Below, in pieces: positions 41,604-49,764 of a stretch of DNA of 64,000 nucleotides. The notes below the pieces were generated by a model. That model was not told where the DNA came from. It saw only the letters and a list, made by a program, of their open reading frames with translations, and made no database searches. Position 1 is the first letter of the stretch; each line of letters begins with the position of its first letter. The translations under genes and the position numbers were made by a program. Origin of the DNA: Lewinella sp. LCG006 (GTDB lineage: Bacteria; Bacteroidota; Bacteroidia; Chitinophagales; Saprospiraceae); assembly GCF_040784935.1 (NCBI RefSeq), contig NZ_CP160680.1:6305802-6369801 (forward strand), given 5' to 3'.

Positions 41604-42362
41604 TTAGTTCTTTTTGAACTTGATGCTTCCGCCCGTATCCGGTTGGTCCTCAAGAATATCGAGGAAGTTGTAGGAAACGATAACGTCATTGCCATCAACC
41701 TCTGCATTTTCAATGGTGGTCTTCTTTACTTTTCCTGGCAAGTGATAAGTTGTCGTGAAAGAAGCATCTGCCATCATCATCTTCATCATACCCAAGGTTT
41801 CTTCATCCATTTCACCAAGCATTCCTGCTGCATCGCCAGCATCTACTACGCGATTGAGGGTGCGCCCGGAAAGTTCCCAGGTAGAGTTGCTGTTGGCCAT
41901 AGCACCGCCGCCCATCAGGCCGCTCATTCCGCCTTGCTCGCCGCCTTCTTCGTTCAATTTGGCAAAGGTTTTCTGGAAGTCATTCAATTCACTCATAGAT
42001 TTGAAGGGGAAGGTGATCACAAATTTGCCTACCTTTTCCGACTCACTCATCTTCATGCGCATTTCCGTACGATCAAGAATTGAACGATCCTTGTCCGTTA
42101 AGGTAGCCGGCAAGCCACCTTCTTGCATGTCTACAAAAGAGATGAGGGAATCAATTTCGAGGACATCGCGCCCTGTTTCTTCTTTCATCCCTTGTTTCAT
42201 CATTTCGCCCATAAATGGGTCGTTGAGCATCCCGCTCATGTCGATGGTTATTTGGTACTTACCGGTGCCGTCATTATTCAAATAAACGTCTTCCAGCATT
42301 TCAAAACAACCGGATGTGGCCACGGCCAAAACAAGGCAAACCACATAAGAAAAATACTTCAT
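41604..42362 (-). CDS. Putative lipoprotein, unknown function
   Basis: About 252 residues. The start is placed at MKYFSYVVCLVLAVATSGCFE, a good lipoprotein signal (Cys19 after TSG); the longer frame adds 31 residues of unlikely sequence. The mature part carries a methionine-rich region (about 125-185) around GGMSGLMGGGAMANS and NNDGTGKYQITIDMSGM near the start, a pattern that recurs in uncharacterised Bacteroidota lipoproteins. Next gene on the strand is the 141-residue protein, six bases away. Confidence 0.78.
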   Translation of the reverse strand: MKYFSYVVCLVLAVATSGCFEMLEDVYLNNDGTGKYQITIDMSGMLNDPFMGEMMKQGMKEETGRDVLEIDSLISFVDMQEGGLPATLTDKDRSILDRTEMRMKMSESEKVGKFVITFPFKSMSELNDFQKTFAKLNEEGGEQGGMSGLMGGGAMANSNSTWELSGRTLNRVVDAGDAAGMLGEMDEETLGMMKMMMADASFTTTYHLPGKVKKTTIENAEVDGNDVIVSYNFLDILEDQPDTGGSIKFKKN

Positions 42363-42553
42363 TTGCTTTTTTTTGGCAAGGTAAGGAAAAGCAAGCGCAA
42401 AGGGAATCAAGGAAAGACGAAATGCAAAATTTTGGCGACACACGTAAGCGCTCACCTATCTGAAAAGTTAATTTCACAATAGCCCCCCTTTCACAAAACC
42501 AAAAGCCCACTGGTTCGTTTCTATACCTGTACAGATAAACCTGACGATTAGCT

Positions 42554-44038
42554 ATGAATTTACCCCAAACCTTAGGCGAACTAAAAGCCACTGGTTATCA
42601 GCCCCGTTCCATCAAAGAAGAGATGCGGGAAAATTTGATAAAAAAACTACAGTCAAAAGAGCCCATCTTCCCTGGCGTCATTGGTTTTGATGACACCGTT
42701 ATTCCAGATGTAGAGCGGGCTATTTTGTCGCGTCATAACATCCTTTTACTGGGCTTGCGTGGGCAGGCTAAAACAAGGATTGCTCGTTTGCTCGTTCACT
42801 TACTAGACGAATACATGCCCATCGTAGGTGGTAGCGAACTCAATGATGACCCATTGCAACCGCTTACCCGTTACGCGCTGGATTTGATCGCTGAAAAAGG
42901 AGATGACACCCCCATTGAATGGGTACATCGCAACGAACGTTACGTAGAAAAACTTGCTACCCCTGATGTAAGCGTTGCCGACTTGATCGGGGATGTAGAC
43001 CCGATAAAAGCTGCTACGCTGAAACTCCCCTATTCAGACCAGCGGGTGATTCACTTTGGTCTGGTACCACGTGCGCACCGTTCTTTGTTTGTACTCAACG
43101 AGCTGCCTGACTTACAGGCACGTATTCAGGTGTCGCTTTTCAATATTTTGCAGGAAGGGGATATCCAGATTCGTGGATTCAAGCTGCGTCTGCCTTTGGA
43201 CATCCAGTTTGTCTTCACTGCCAATCCAGAGGATTATACCAGTCGTGGTAGCATCATCACCCCCCTTAAGGACCGGATTGAAAGCCAAATCCTCACGCAC
43301 TACCCCAAGACCATTGAAATCTCACGGCAGATTACCAGCCTGGAAGCAGATTTAGCGGAAAGCCAAAAAACGGCCATCAAAGTACCTGATTTGCTACAGA
43401 TCATGCTAGAGCAAATTGCGTTCAACGCCCGCGAGAGTGAATACATTGACAGCAAGAGTGGAGTCTCCGCGCGATTGACCATTGCCGGGTACGAAAATCT
43501 GGTAAGCACTGCCGAACGAAGAATGCTTATTAACAATGAAAAGGCCACCCAGGCGCGAATTACCGACTTCTGGGGCGTAGTCCCTGCCATCACCGGAAAG
43601 GTAGAACTGGTTTATGAGGGCGAACAGGAAGGTGCTTACAATGTCGCCATGCTGTTACTCGGAGAAGCCGTACAAATCGCTTTCCTAGACCATTTCCCTA
43701 ATCCAGAGGAAGTTAACCGAGGCGAAGACAAAGACCCCTACGGCACCATACGCACCTGGTTTGGAGCAGGCAATACCCTGGATCTGATCAACGACGCCAG
43801 TGATAAAGATTACCGTCAGGCGCTGGACAAAGTTGCTGGTTTGAAAAAGCTGGTCACCTCCACCGTCAACAATCTTGATGAGGCAGAAACCTACCTCTTC
43901 ATGGAGTTGGTTGTGCACGGCCTGGTAGAGTTTGATGTACTCAACAAGGATACGCTTGAAAACAGTCTTGTCTTCCGCGATTTGCTAGCCAACATGCTGG
44001 ATGACAATGACATGTTTGACGGATTCAATGACAATTAA
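42554..44038 (+). CDS. MoxR/ChlI-type AAA+ ATPase
   Basis: A 494-residue AAA+ protein related to the magnesium chelatase I subunit and MoxR ATPases. Walker A is GLRGQAKT (67-74), and the Walker B region is LFVLNELPDL (177-186) with Asn-Glu, typical of this family. A sensor region FTANPEDYTSRGSIITPLKDRI follows. Such ATPases usually work with a VWA-domain protein in assembling or chelating complexes; no VWA gene adjoins it here. A chelatase role for chlorophyll is not implied, since no other porphyrin gene is seen. Confidence 0.88.
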   Translation: MNLPQTLGELKATGYQPRSIKEEMRENLIKKLQSKEPIFPGVIGFDDTVIPDVERAILSRHNILLLGLRGQAKTRIARLLVHLLDEYMPIVGGSELNDDPLQPLTRYALDLIAEKGDDTPIEWVHRNERYVEKLATPDVSVADLIGDVDPIKAATLKLPYSDQRVIHFGLVPRAHRSLFVLNELPDLQARIQVSLFNILQEGDIQIRGFKLRLPLDIQFVFTANPEDYTSRGSIITPLKDRIESQILTHYPKTIEISRQITSLEADLAESQKTAIKVPDLLQIMLEQIAFNARESEYIDSKSGVSARLTIAGYENLVSTAERRMLINNEKATQARITDFWGVVPAITGKVELVYEGEQEGAYNVAMLLLGEAVQIAFLDHFPNPEEVNRGEDKDPYGTIRTWFGAGNTLDLINDASDKDYRQALDKVAGLKKLVTSTVNNLDEAETYLFMELVVHGLVEFDVLNKDTLENSLVFRDLLANMLDDNDMFDGFNDN

Positions 44039-44062
44039 GGAGAGTTGTGCCTTTCACCAAGT

Positions 44063-44989
44063 CTATCCTTTCCTAAATATTTCTGCCATCATACAGCGGG
44101 CACTGCCACCGCCATAAGACTCAATGGTATCCAAGGAGCTGTGGAGCAGTTGCGTGTGTAGTTCCAATTGCTGCCTCTGCTCTTTGGTCAGTGATTGATA
44201 TGCCTGAGAAGACATCACGAGATAGGTTTGTTCTTGCGCTCCCTTTACCTGTAGCATATTTCCAGCAAAAGCATTCATTTGCTCACGGCTGATAGAGACG
44301 ATGTCTTTGCCGGTTTGAGTCAGTTTATCTGTTACCTCACGACGCTGAACGGCATCTGTGATGGTATCCAGGCAGATGACGCAAAAATTTGTTCCGAGTG
44401 CCATCATCACATTGGTATGGTAGATCGGCAGTCCATTCATGTCATAGCTTTCAAAGAGTACTTTTTCGTAGCCCATCCAAAGCACAAATTCATCCAATAA
44501 ACCCTCATCCGTACGGATACTGCGGCAGGCGTAGACAATTTTATTATCACGATCAAGAATCATACTCCCCGTTCCTTCCAGGAAACGTTCTGATAGCTCT
44601 CTTTTTTCCAGACGAATATGTTTATCAAAACCAAAATCTTTGGTCAGTTGTGCCACCACGTCCTCCCGGCGTTCCAGTCTCCGCATGGGAGCATACATAG
44701 GGTAGGTAATCAACGATCCATCCTCGTGGGTAGAAAACCAATTATTGGGAAAAACAGCATCATGTTTTAGGGGCACCTCGCTATCCTCCACCACAATCAC
44801 GTTGACGCCTACACTGCGAAGTTTGGCCACAAAAGCATCAAACTCAGCTTGCGCACGAGCATTTATTTCTTTCCCCGAAAGGGAATTGTCATTGGTTTGA
44901 AAGGCATTATTGCCTGCCGTTTCGACATTATAGCCAAAATTTGCAGGACGAACCATAAGAATGGTATCGGTAATTTGTGTGGTGTGCAT
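44063..44989 (-). CDS. ctlX: Amidinotransferase-superfamily enzyme (CtlX-like)
   Basis: A 308-residue protein of the arginine deiminase/amidinotransferase fold. Motifs: DAVFPNNWFSTHEDG (about 78-92), a His in the YHTNVMMALGTNF region, and the C-terminal nucleophile Cys in GGGSARCMMAEIF. It fits the Bacteroidota citrulline utilisation hydrolase (CtlX) group, which would hydrolyse citrulline or a related guanidino/ureido compound. The name is by resemblance; the substrate is not proven. Single-gene unit. Confidence 0.8.
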   Translation of the reverse strand: MHTTQITDTILMVRPANFGYNVETAGNNAFQTNDNSLSGKEINARAQAEFDAFVAKLRSVGVNVIVVEDSEVPLKHDAVFPNNWFSTHEDGSLITYPMYAPMRRLERREDVVAQLTKDFGFDKHIRLEKRELSERFLEGTGSMILDRDNKIVYACRSIRTDEGLLDEFVLWMGYEKVLFESYDMNGLPIYHTNVMMALGTNFCVICLDTITDAVQRREVTDKLTQTGKDIVSISREQMNAFAGNMLQVKGAQEQTYLVMSSQAYQSLTKEQRQQLELHTQLLHSSLDTIESYGGGSARCMMAEIFRKG

Positions 44990-45045
44990 GGTTAATTATT
45001 TGGTGCGACAAAGAAAGGGAGATTTTTGGTAATGGGATTAAAAAA

Positions 45046-45084
45046 GGTGTAAAGGTTGGGTAAGTGTAAGGGTGTAAAGGTTGG
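45046..45084 (+). repeat. Dispersed GTGTAAAGGTT repeats, copy 5
   Basis: A GGTGTAAAGGTTGGG unit is followed by GTGTAAGGGTGTAAAGGTTGG, closest to the copy at 2397. It lies between the amidinotransferase and GNAT genes, both on the minus strand. Confidence 0.65.
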
Positions 45085-45097
45085 TATTTTCCCGGCG

Positions 45098-45604
45098 TCA
45101 TCTGCGGTGAATTTGGTAAAGGACACCTGGGTTGCCTTCAAAATCAAAGGTTTCGACAAATTGCATCCCTATTTTTTCCAGCACACGGATAGAGGCTTTA
45201 TTTGCGGTTTGCGCTCGCCCGATGATGTTAGGTAACTCTAGGGTGGTAAAAGCATAATGAAGACAAGCCCTCGCCGCTTCGGTGGCATAACCACAGCCCC
45301 AAAATTTTCTTACCAGACGAAATCCAAGATCCACATCGCCCGTATCGGGATGGTATTTGAGGCCACAGAACCCCAGGTATTCGGAAGAATTGCGGTCCAG
45401 TACCGTCCACCGGCCGTAGCCATGGATTTGGTAATGCTCGTAGCTGGTGAGGAAGTCTTCAGCAGCAGCTATACTTGCGAAAGGTACGTCGCCTGTATAC
45501 TGCAAAACGAGTGGGTCGTTGTTCATCCGAAAGAAACCCTCAGCATCTTCCTTTTGGAACTCTCTGAGCAAGAGACGATCTGTCAGTATTTTAAATTCAG
45601 ACAT
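45098..45604 (-). CDS. GNAT acetyltransferase (RimJ/RimL type)
   Basis: About 168 residues. The start is placed at MSEFKILTDRLLLREF, the typical opening of Acetyltransf_3 proteins; the longer frame adds 16 improbable residues. The acetyl-CoA site reads VRKFWGCGYATEAARACLHYAF, with the Q/RxxGxG/A pattern as RKFWGCGYA. It would acetylate a protein N-terminus or small amine; substrate unknown. It is divergent from the DUF819 gene. Confidence 0.9.
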   Translation of the reverse strand: MSEFKILTDRLLLREFQKEDAEGFFRMNNDPLVLQYTGDVPFASIAAAEDFLTSYEHYQIHGYGRWTVLDRNSSEYLGFCGLKYHPDTGDVDLGFRLVRKFWGCGYATEAARACLHYAFTTLELPNIIGRAQTANKASIRVLEKIGMQFVETFDFEGNPGVLYQIHRR

Positions 45605-45665
45605 TATCACTAGATTGTGGGCTACAATGTAGGATGCAAAATACGAGACCAACGAATAAACTCAC

Positions 45666-46790
45666 ATGTTACTAACGACAATACTATCGGTAGGCTTCCC
45701 TTTTTTAGCCTTGCGCTTGGAAAAAAACGACCGCTTGCCTTCCTTTTTTAGTGCCGTGGTGCTATGCTACGCCTTCGGGATCATCATCGGCAATCTACTT
45801 CCGCAGCTGGTACACGAACAAACGGCAGAACAACTAGCGGCTGTAGGCATGATCATAGCGCTGCCCATGCTACTTTTTGGAGCTAACATTAAGGAAAACT
45901 GGCGGTTGGCGGGGCCAGGCTTGTTGGCTTATGGCTTATGTGCTATTGCCGGCCTGATAGGTACCGCCTTAGCCGCCTATTATTTTCAGGAATCCCAACC
46001 CGATGGGTGGAAGGTAGCTGGTATGCTTACGGGCTTGTATACGGGAGGCACCCCCAACATGCAAGCAATTGGTATTGCAGTCGATGCTCCTGGAGATTAT
46101 GTGGTGCTGCTACAAGCTTCAGATATTGTTGGTGGCGGTATTTATCTACTCATGCTGATGACCATTATCCATCCGTTTCTTGGACGATTCCTTCCCAGCT
46201 TCTCCATGGACCAAATTGATAAGGCAGAGGAAGCGTCGCTAGAAGAGGCCAATAATGGTTTTCGTTTTCTGCCAACAATAATTAGCTTGGGCGTAGGTGC
46301 CGCTGCCGCAGGGCTCACCTATTTATTGACAGGAGATATAGGTAAGCATACGACCTTGCTCATATTACTGCTCACAACGATTAGTCTGGGACTTTCTTTC
46401 TCACCCAGAATCAGCAATTTGCGTGGTGCTTACTTACAAGGAGAATACTTCTTACTAATTTTCTGTGTGGCCCTGGGACTCATGGCTAATTTCCAAAAGT
46501 TGTTGGGAGAAGGCCTTCAGCTATTAGCCTTTTCTTTGGTGGCACTGATTAGTACTATCCTGATCCACTGGTTGTTGGCCAAAATATTTAAAATCGACCG
46601 AGATACCGTGATGATTAGCTCAACAGCTGCACTTTATGGCCCGGTATTTATTGCGCAAGTCACCACCGCCATCAACAATCGCCGTTTGTTGGCACCCGGT
46701 ATTGCACTTTCACTACTCGGTTTGGCTATCGGTAATTACTTGGGGATTGGGGTCGCTTATCTGGCCAAATGGCTACTGATACAGTTTTAA
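45666..46790 (+). CDS. DUF819 integral membrane protein
   Basis: A 374-residue protein with about ten membrane helices, matching DUF819 (YjcL type): LFGANIKENW after the third helix, GLYTGGTPNMQAIG in the middle and SSTAALYGPVFIAQVTTAI near the end. The two related halves suggest an inverted-repeat transporter fold. Substrate unknown; relatives are sometimes placed beside dipeptide or amino acid enzymes. The TspO-like gene follows after 58 bases. Confidence 0.87.
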   Translation: MLLTTILSVGFPFLALRLEKNDRLPSFFSAVVLCYAFGIIIGNLLPQLVHEQTAEQLAAVGMIIALPMLLFGANIKENWRLAGPGLLAYGLCAIAGLIGTALAAYYFQESQPDGWKVAGMLTGLYTGGTPNMQAIGIAVDAPGDYVVLLQASDIVGGGIYLLMLMTIIHPFLGRFLPSFSMDQIDKAEEASLEEANNGFRFLPTIISLGVGAAAAGLTYLLTGDIGKHTTLLILLLTTISLGLSFSPRISNLRGAYLQGEYFLLIFCVALGLMANFQKLLGEGLQLLAFSLVALISTILIHWLLAKIFKIDRDTVMISSTAALYGPVFIAQVTTAINNRRLLAPGIALSLLGLAIGNYLGIGVAYLAKWLLIQF

Positions 46791-46848
46791 CAAGATGAAC
46801 AAATAACATTTCACCTTCGTTCTACAACTGCATTAAAACAACGCTGTT

Positions 46849-47631
46849 ATGCCAACTAAAACCTTACAAATTCTGAACCTGATTGGCTTTTTGCTGGTCT
46901 TGTTACTCAATACCCTGGCCAATGCGCTCCCACTCAATGGCTACAATACGGGTGAGCTATCAGATCGCTATCCCAATTTTTTCGTACCTGCGGGTTTCAC
47001 TTTTAGCATTTGGGGAGTCATCTACTTGCTACTGATTGTATTTATCGTTTACCAACTTCGTAATTGGTGGACAAAACAGGAAATGGACATGGGGTTCGTC
47101 CAAAAAATCGGGCCCTGGTTTTTTATTTCCTGCCTGGCCAATGCGAGTTGGATACTGGCCTGGCATTACCTGCAAGTGACTCTTAGCTTACTGATTATGC
47201 TGATTATCCTGGGCAGTTTAATCCTCATTTATCTCCGTATGGGGATTGGTGAATCTTCTGCTCATCCTCCGGCCAACAAGTGGGCTGTACGACTTCCATT
47301 CAGTATTTACCTCGGCTGGATTACGGTAGCGACCATTGCGAATGTTACGACCATCCTGGTGGATAACGGTTGGCAAGGCGGCCCGCTCAGTCCTGTCAAC
47401 TGGGCCGCTACCATGATCGTCATCGCTGGTTTGATTGGAATATTGATGTTGGTCAAAAAGGCTGACGTAGGCTTTGTGTTGGTTTTGATTTGGGCCTTCT
47501 ACGGCATTTATGCCAAGCAATCCGTCAATACGACTGCTGATGTAGATAATATTCTCCTGGCGGCAAAAGTAGCTATGGCTTTACTGGCAGTAGCGGCCGT
47601 AAGCAGATTTAGAAAATGGCTGACGGTCTAA
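46849..47631 (+). CDS. TspO/MBR-like tryptophan-rich membrane protein
   Basis: A 260-residue membrane protein with about seven helices. The FVPAGFTFSIWGVIYLLL and WILAWHY regions match TspO/MBR-related proteins, here longer than the 160-residue bacterial TspO. TspO binds tetrapyrroles and has been linked to light and stress responses. The window also holds a photolyase relative, but no direct link is shown. The gene ends six bases before the 27-bp palindrome at 47638. Confidence 0.82.
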   Translation: MPTKTLQILNLIGFLLVLLLNTLANALPLNGYNTGELSDRYPNFFVPAGFTFSIWGVIYLLLIVFIVYQLRNWWTKQEMDMGFVQKIGPWFFISCLANASWILAWHYLQVTLSLLIMLIILGSLILIYLRMGIGESSAHPPANKWAVRLPFSIYLGWITVATIANVTTILVDNGWQGGPLSPVNWAATMIVIAGLIGILMLVKKADVGFVLVLIWAFYGIYAKQSVNTTADVDNILLAAKVAMALLAVAAVSRFRKWLTV

Positions 47632-47637
47632 CACCGC

Positions 47638-47692
47638 GCTCCTTAGCTCCTTAGCGTAGGGTTTCAAACCCTACGCTAAGGAGCTAAGGAGC
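47638..47692. terminator. 27-bp perfect palindrome shared by convergent genes
   Basis: Arms of 27 bases are exactly complementary around a single C. Each arm carries an internal direct repeat (CTCCTTAG twice). It fills nearly the whole gap between the TspO-like and galK stop codons, so a bidirectional stop signal is the simplest reading. No T-run. Confidence 0.7.
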
Positions 47693-47695
47693 TAT

Positions 47696-48853
47696 TTATA
47701 CCTCACCAACGCCATCTACCAGACGGACAACAAGCTCTTCTCCTTGTTTGCCAAACGCTGCCTCATAAGCAGCTAGTGCTTCGCCTACGAAGGCCTCTCT
47801 GGCGTCCTTTCGAACCAGATTGAGCGTGCAACCGCCAAAGCCACCACCCATGATACGGGCACCGTATACGCCCGGATGCCGATAAGCTTGTGCAAAAAGG
47901 AAGTCAATTTCTGGGCAGCTGACCTCATAATCCTGAGCCAGCCCAAGCTGCGTGAGATTGAGCAACTGGCCTGCTTTTGCGGCATCGCCAGCCCCCAAGG
48001 CATCAATCATCGCCAAAGTTCGATAATGCTCTCCCACGATATAGCGACAGCGTTGGTAGACCTTGCCGGGAAAGGCTTCTTTAAGCTGCTCGACCTGCGG
48101 AGGAGTGGCATCGCGCAGGGATTTTACTGCCGGAAAATGTTGTTGTAAAACAGCTACACCCTGGGCGCATTCCTCGACCCTTTGAATGTAAGCGGATTCC
48201 GCGAGGTTATGGCTCACCTTGGAATTGAGCAACACCCATTCGCAACCTTCAATAGCTACAGGTACTTTGCGGTAAGAAAGGTCTCGGCAATCCAGCATGA
48301 TCGCATGGTCTTTGACGCCATTCAAGCTGGCAAACTGATCCATGATCCCGCAGGGAATACCCACAAACTCGTGCGAAGACTGCTGAGCCAATTGTGCCAA
48401 TTCAGAACCATTGTACCCTGCCTGCAAAAGCAGGTTCCAGCTCATGGCCATCCCGCATTCCAGCGCAGCAGAAGAGCTTACACCAGCGCCTACGGGGAGG
48501 TTGCCGCCAAAAACAACATCCAACCCCACCAACTGATGCCCCCTTTTAGCAAACTGTTGAGCAATACCTAACAAGTAATTGAGCCAAAGGGAGTTGCCTG
48601 GCTTCAATTCTATCAAATCAACAACAGCAGCTGCTTCAATATCTAAGGCCCAAAAGCGAAGCTGCTGGGTACCATTGGGCCGCACCGCAAAAAACAAGGA
48701 CCGGTCGATTGCTCCTGGCAACACCAAGCCCTGGTTGTAATCGGTATGCTCTCCGATGATATTAATACGCCCCGGCGCACGTAAAAGAAGTGCCGGGGCG
48801 TAGTTGGTAAGTGCCTCAAATTGGCGACTTACCGATTGGTCATTATACATCAT
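47696..48853 (-). CDS. galK: Galactokinase
   Basis: Phosphorylates alpha-D-galactose to galactose-1-phosphate (Leloir pathway). 385 residues, normal length. Signature RAPGRINIIGEHTDYNQG (about 25-42), the ATP-binding LPVGAGVSSSAALECG (about 118-133) and the C-terminal MGGGFGGCTLNLV are intact. No galT, galE or galM is in the window. The ATG overlaps the yebC stop by one base (TAATG), so they are translated together. Confidence 0.95.
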   Translation of the reverse strand: MMYNDQSVSRQFEALTNYAPALLLRAPGRINIIGEHTDYNQGLVLPGAIDRSLFFAVRPNGTQQLRFWALDIEAAAVVDLIELKPGNSLWLNYLLGIAQQFAKRGHQLVGLDVVFGGNLPVGAGVSSSAALECGMAMSWNLLLQAGYNGSELAQLAQQSSHEFVGIPCGIMDQFASLNGVKDHAIMLDCRDLSYRKVPVAIEGCEWVLLNSKVSHNLAESAYIQRVEECAQGVAVLQQHFPAVKSLRDATPPQVEQLKEAFPGKVYQRCRYIVGEHYRTLAMIDALGAGDAAKAGQLLNLTQLGLAQDYEVSCPEIDFLFAQAYRHPGVYGARIMGGGFGGCTLNLVRKDAREAFVGEALAAYEAAFGKQGEELVVRLVDGVGEV

Positions 48854-49569
48854 TATTCTTCCATATCCATATTGTGGAAGACATTGACGACATCATCATC
48901 GTCCTCCAATCTTTCGATCAGCTTGATCATTGCTTCTACCCCTTCATCATCCAATTTTTTGGTATGAGAAGGAACCCTGATGAGTTCGGCTGTATCGACT
49001 TCGATTTTACGCGCTTCCAGGGCTTGTTGCATGGCTCCAAAATCTTCGAAGGCAGTATAGAGCACAAATAGCTCGTCTTCGAGTACCAAATCTTCCAGCC
49101 CGTGGTCGATGAGTTCTAGCTCTAATTCTTCTTGGTCAAGACCTTCCGCTTTGACCTTGAACATGCCCTTACGGGTAAACATATAGTCTACTTCGCCAGA
49201 ATTACCCAGGTTCCCGCCACCTTTAGAGAATTGCAAACGCATGCTGGCTACAGTACGGTTGGTATTATCCGTAGCGGTTTCAACGATTACAGCAATCCCC
49301 TTGGGGCCATATCCTTCGTAGACCACCTCGTCGTAATTGGCAGAATCCTTGGACAAAGCCCGCTTGATTGCTGCATCTACGTTGGCCTTGGGCATATTCG
49401 CCGTTTTGGCGTTCTGGATAGCAATCCTCAACCGGGGGTTATAATCGGGTTCACCACCACCATCCTTGACCGCCATAGCAATCTCTCTACCTATCTTCGT
49501 GAAAACTTTAGCCATTGAGGCCCAGCGCTTCATTTTCCGCGCTTTCCGATATTCAAATGCTCTTCCCAT
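48853..49569 (-). CDS. yebC: YebC/PmpR family protein
   Basis: A 238-residue member of the YebC/TACO1 family. The conserved opening MGRAFEYRKARKMKRWASMAKVF, KVFTKIGREI and NMPKANVDAAIKRA patterns and GYGPKGIAVIVE are all present. Once described as transcriptional regulators, members are now also tied to translation through polyproline stretches. It is preceded by a TATTTTTG promoter, and galK follows with a one-base overlap. Confidence 0.95.
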   Translation of the reverse strand: MGRAFEYRKARKMKRWASMAKVFTKIGREIAMAVKDGGGEPDYNPRLRIAIQNAKTANMPKANVDAAIKRALSKDSANYDEVVYEGYGPKGIAVIVETATDNTNRTVASMRLQFSKGGGNLGNSGEVDYMFTRKGMFKVKAEGLDQEELELELIDHGLEDLVLEDELFVLYTAFEDFGAMQQALEARKIEVDTAELIRVPSHTKKLDDEGVEAMIKLIERLEDDDDVVNVFHNMDMEE

Positions 49570-49624
49570 GGTTTTATTTGATCAGTAAAATACTGTTCTG
49601 TTAATTTCACATGCTTAACTTCTG

Positions 49625-49632
49625 CAAAAATA
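49625..49632 (-). promoter_or_regulatory. Promoter -7 element for yebC-galK
   Basis: Minus strand TATTTTTG followed by CAGAA; 55 bases before the yebC ATG. No clear TTG at the -33 distance. Confidence 0.5.
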
Positions 49633-49717
49633 TAAAATGGAGCGTAAAAATGAAGGAATAAAATTCATTGGCCACAAAATCATCACGACGGTAAATCATA
49701 AAAACTAATTGTTTTTC

Positions 49718-49725
49718 CTATTTTT
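49718..49725 (+). promoter_or_regulatory. Promoter -7 element for the caspase-lipase gene
   Basis: TATTTTTG ends 39 bases before the ATG, implying a leader of about 33 nt. The -33 position is not conserved. It is divergent from the yebC promoter. Confidence 0.55.
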
Positions 49726-49764
49726 GAAAAACTGTTAAGTTCTAAAACTCAAACCTGACCCATT

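Noticed and set aside
42554-44038. Chlorophyll-related magnesium chelatase
   Set aside because: No other porphyrin gene, and the sequence fits the general MoxR/ChlI-like group.
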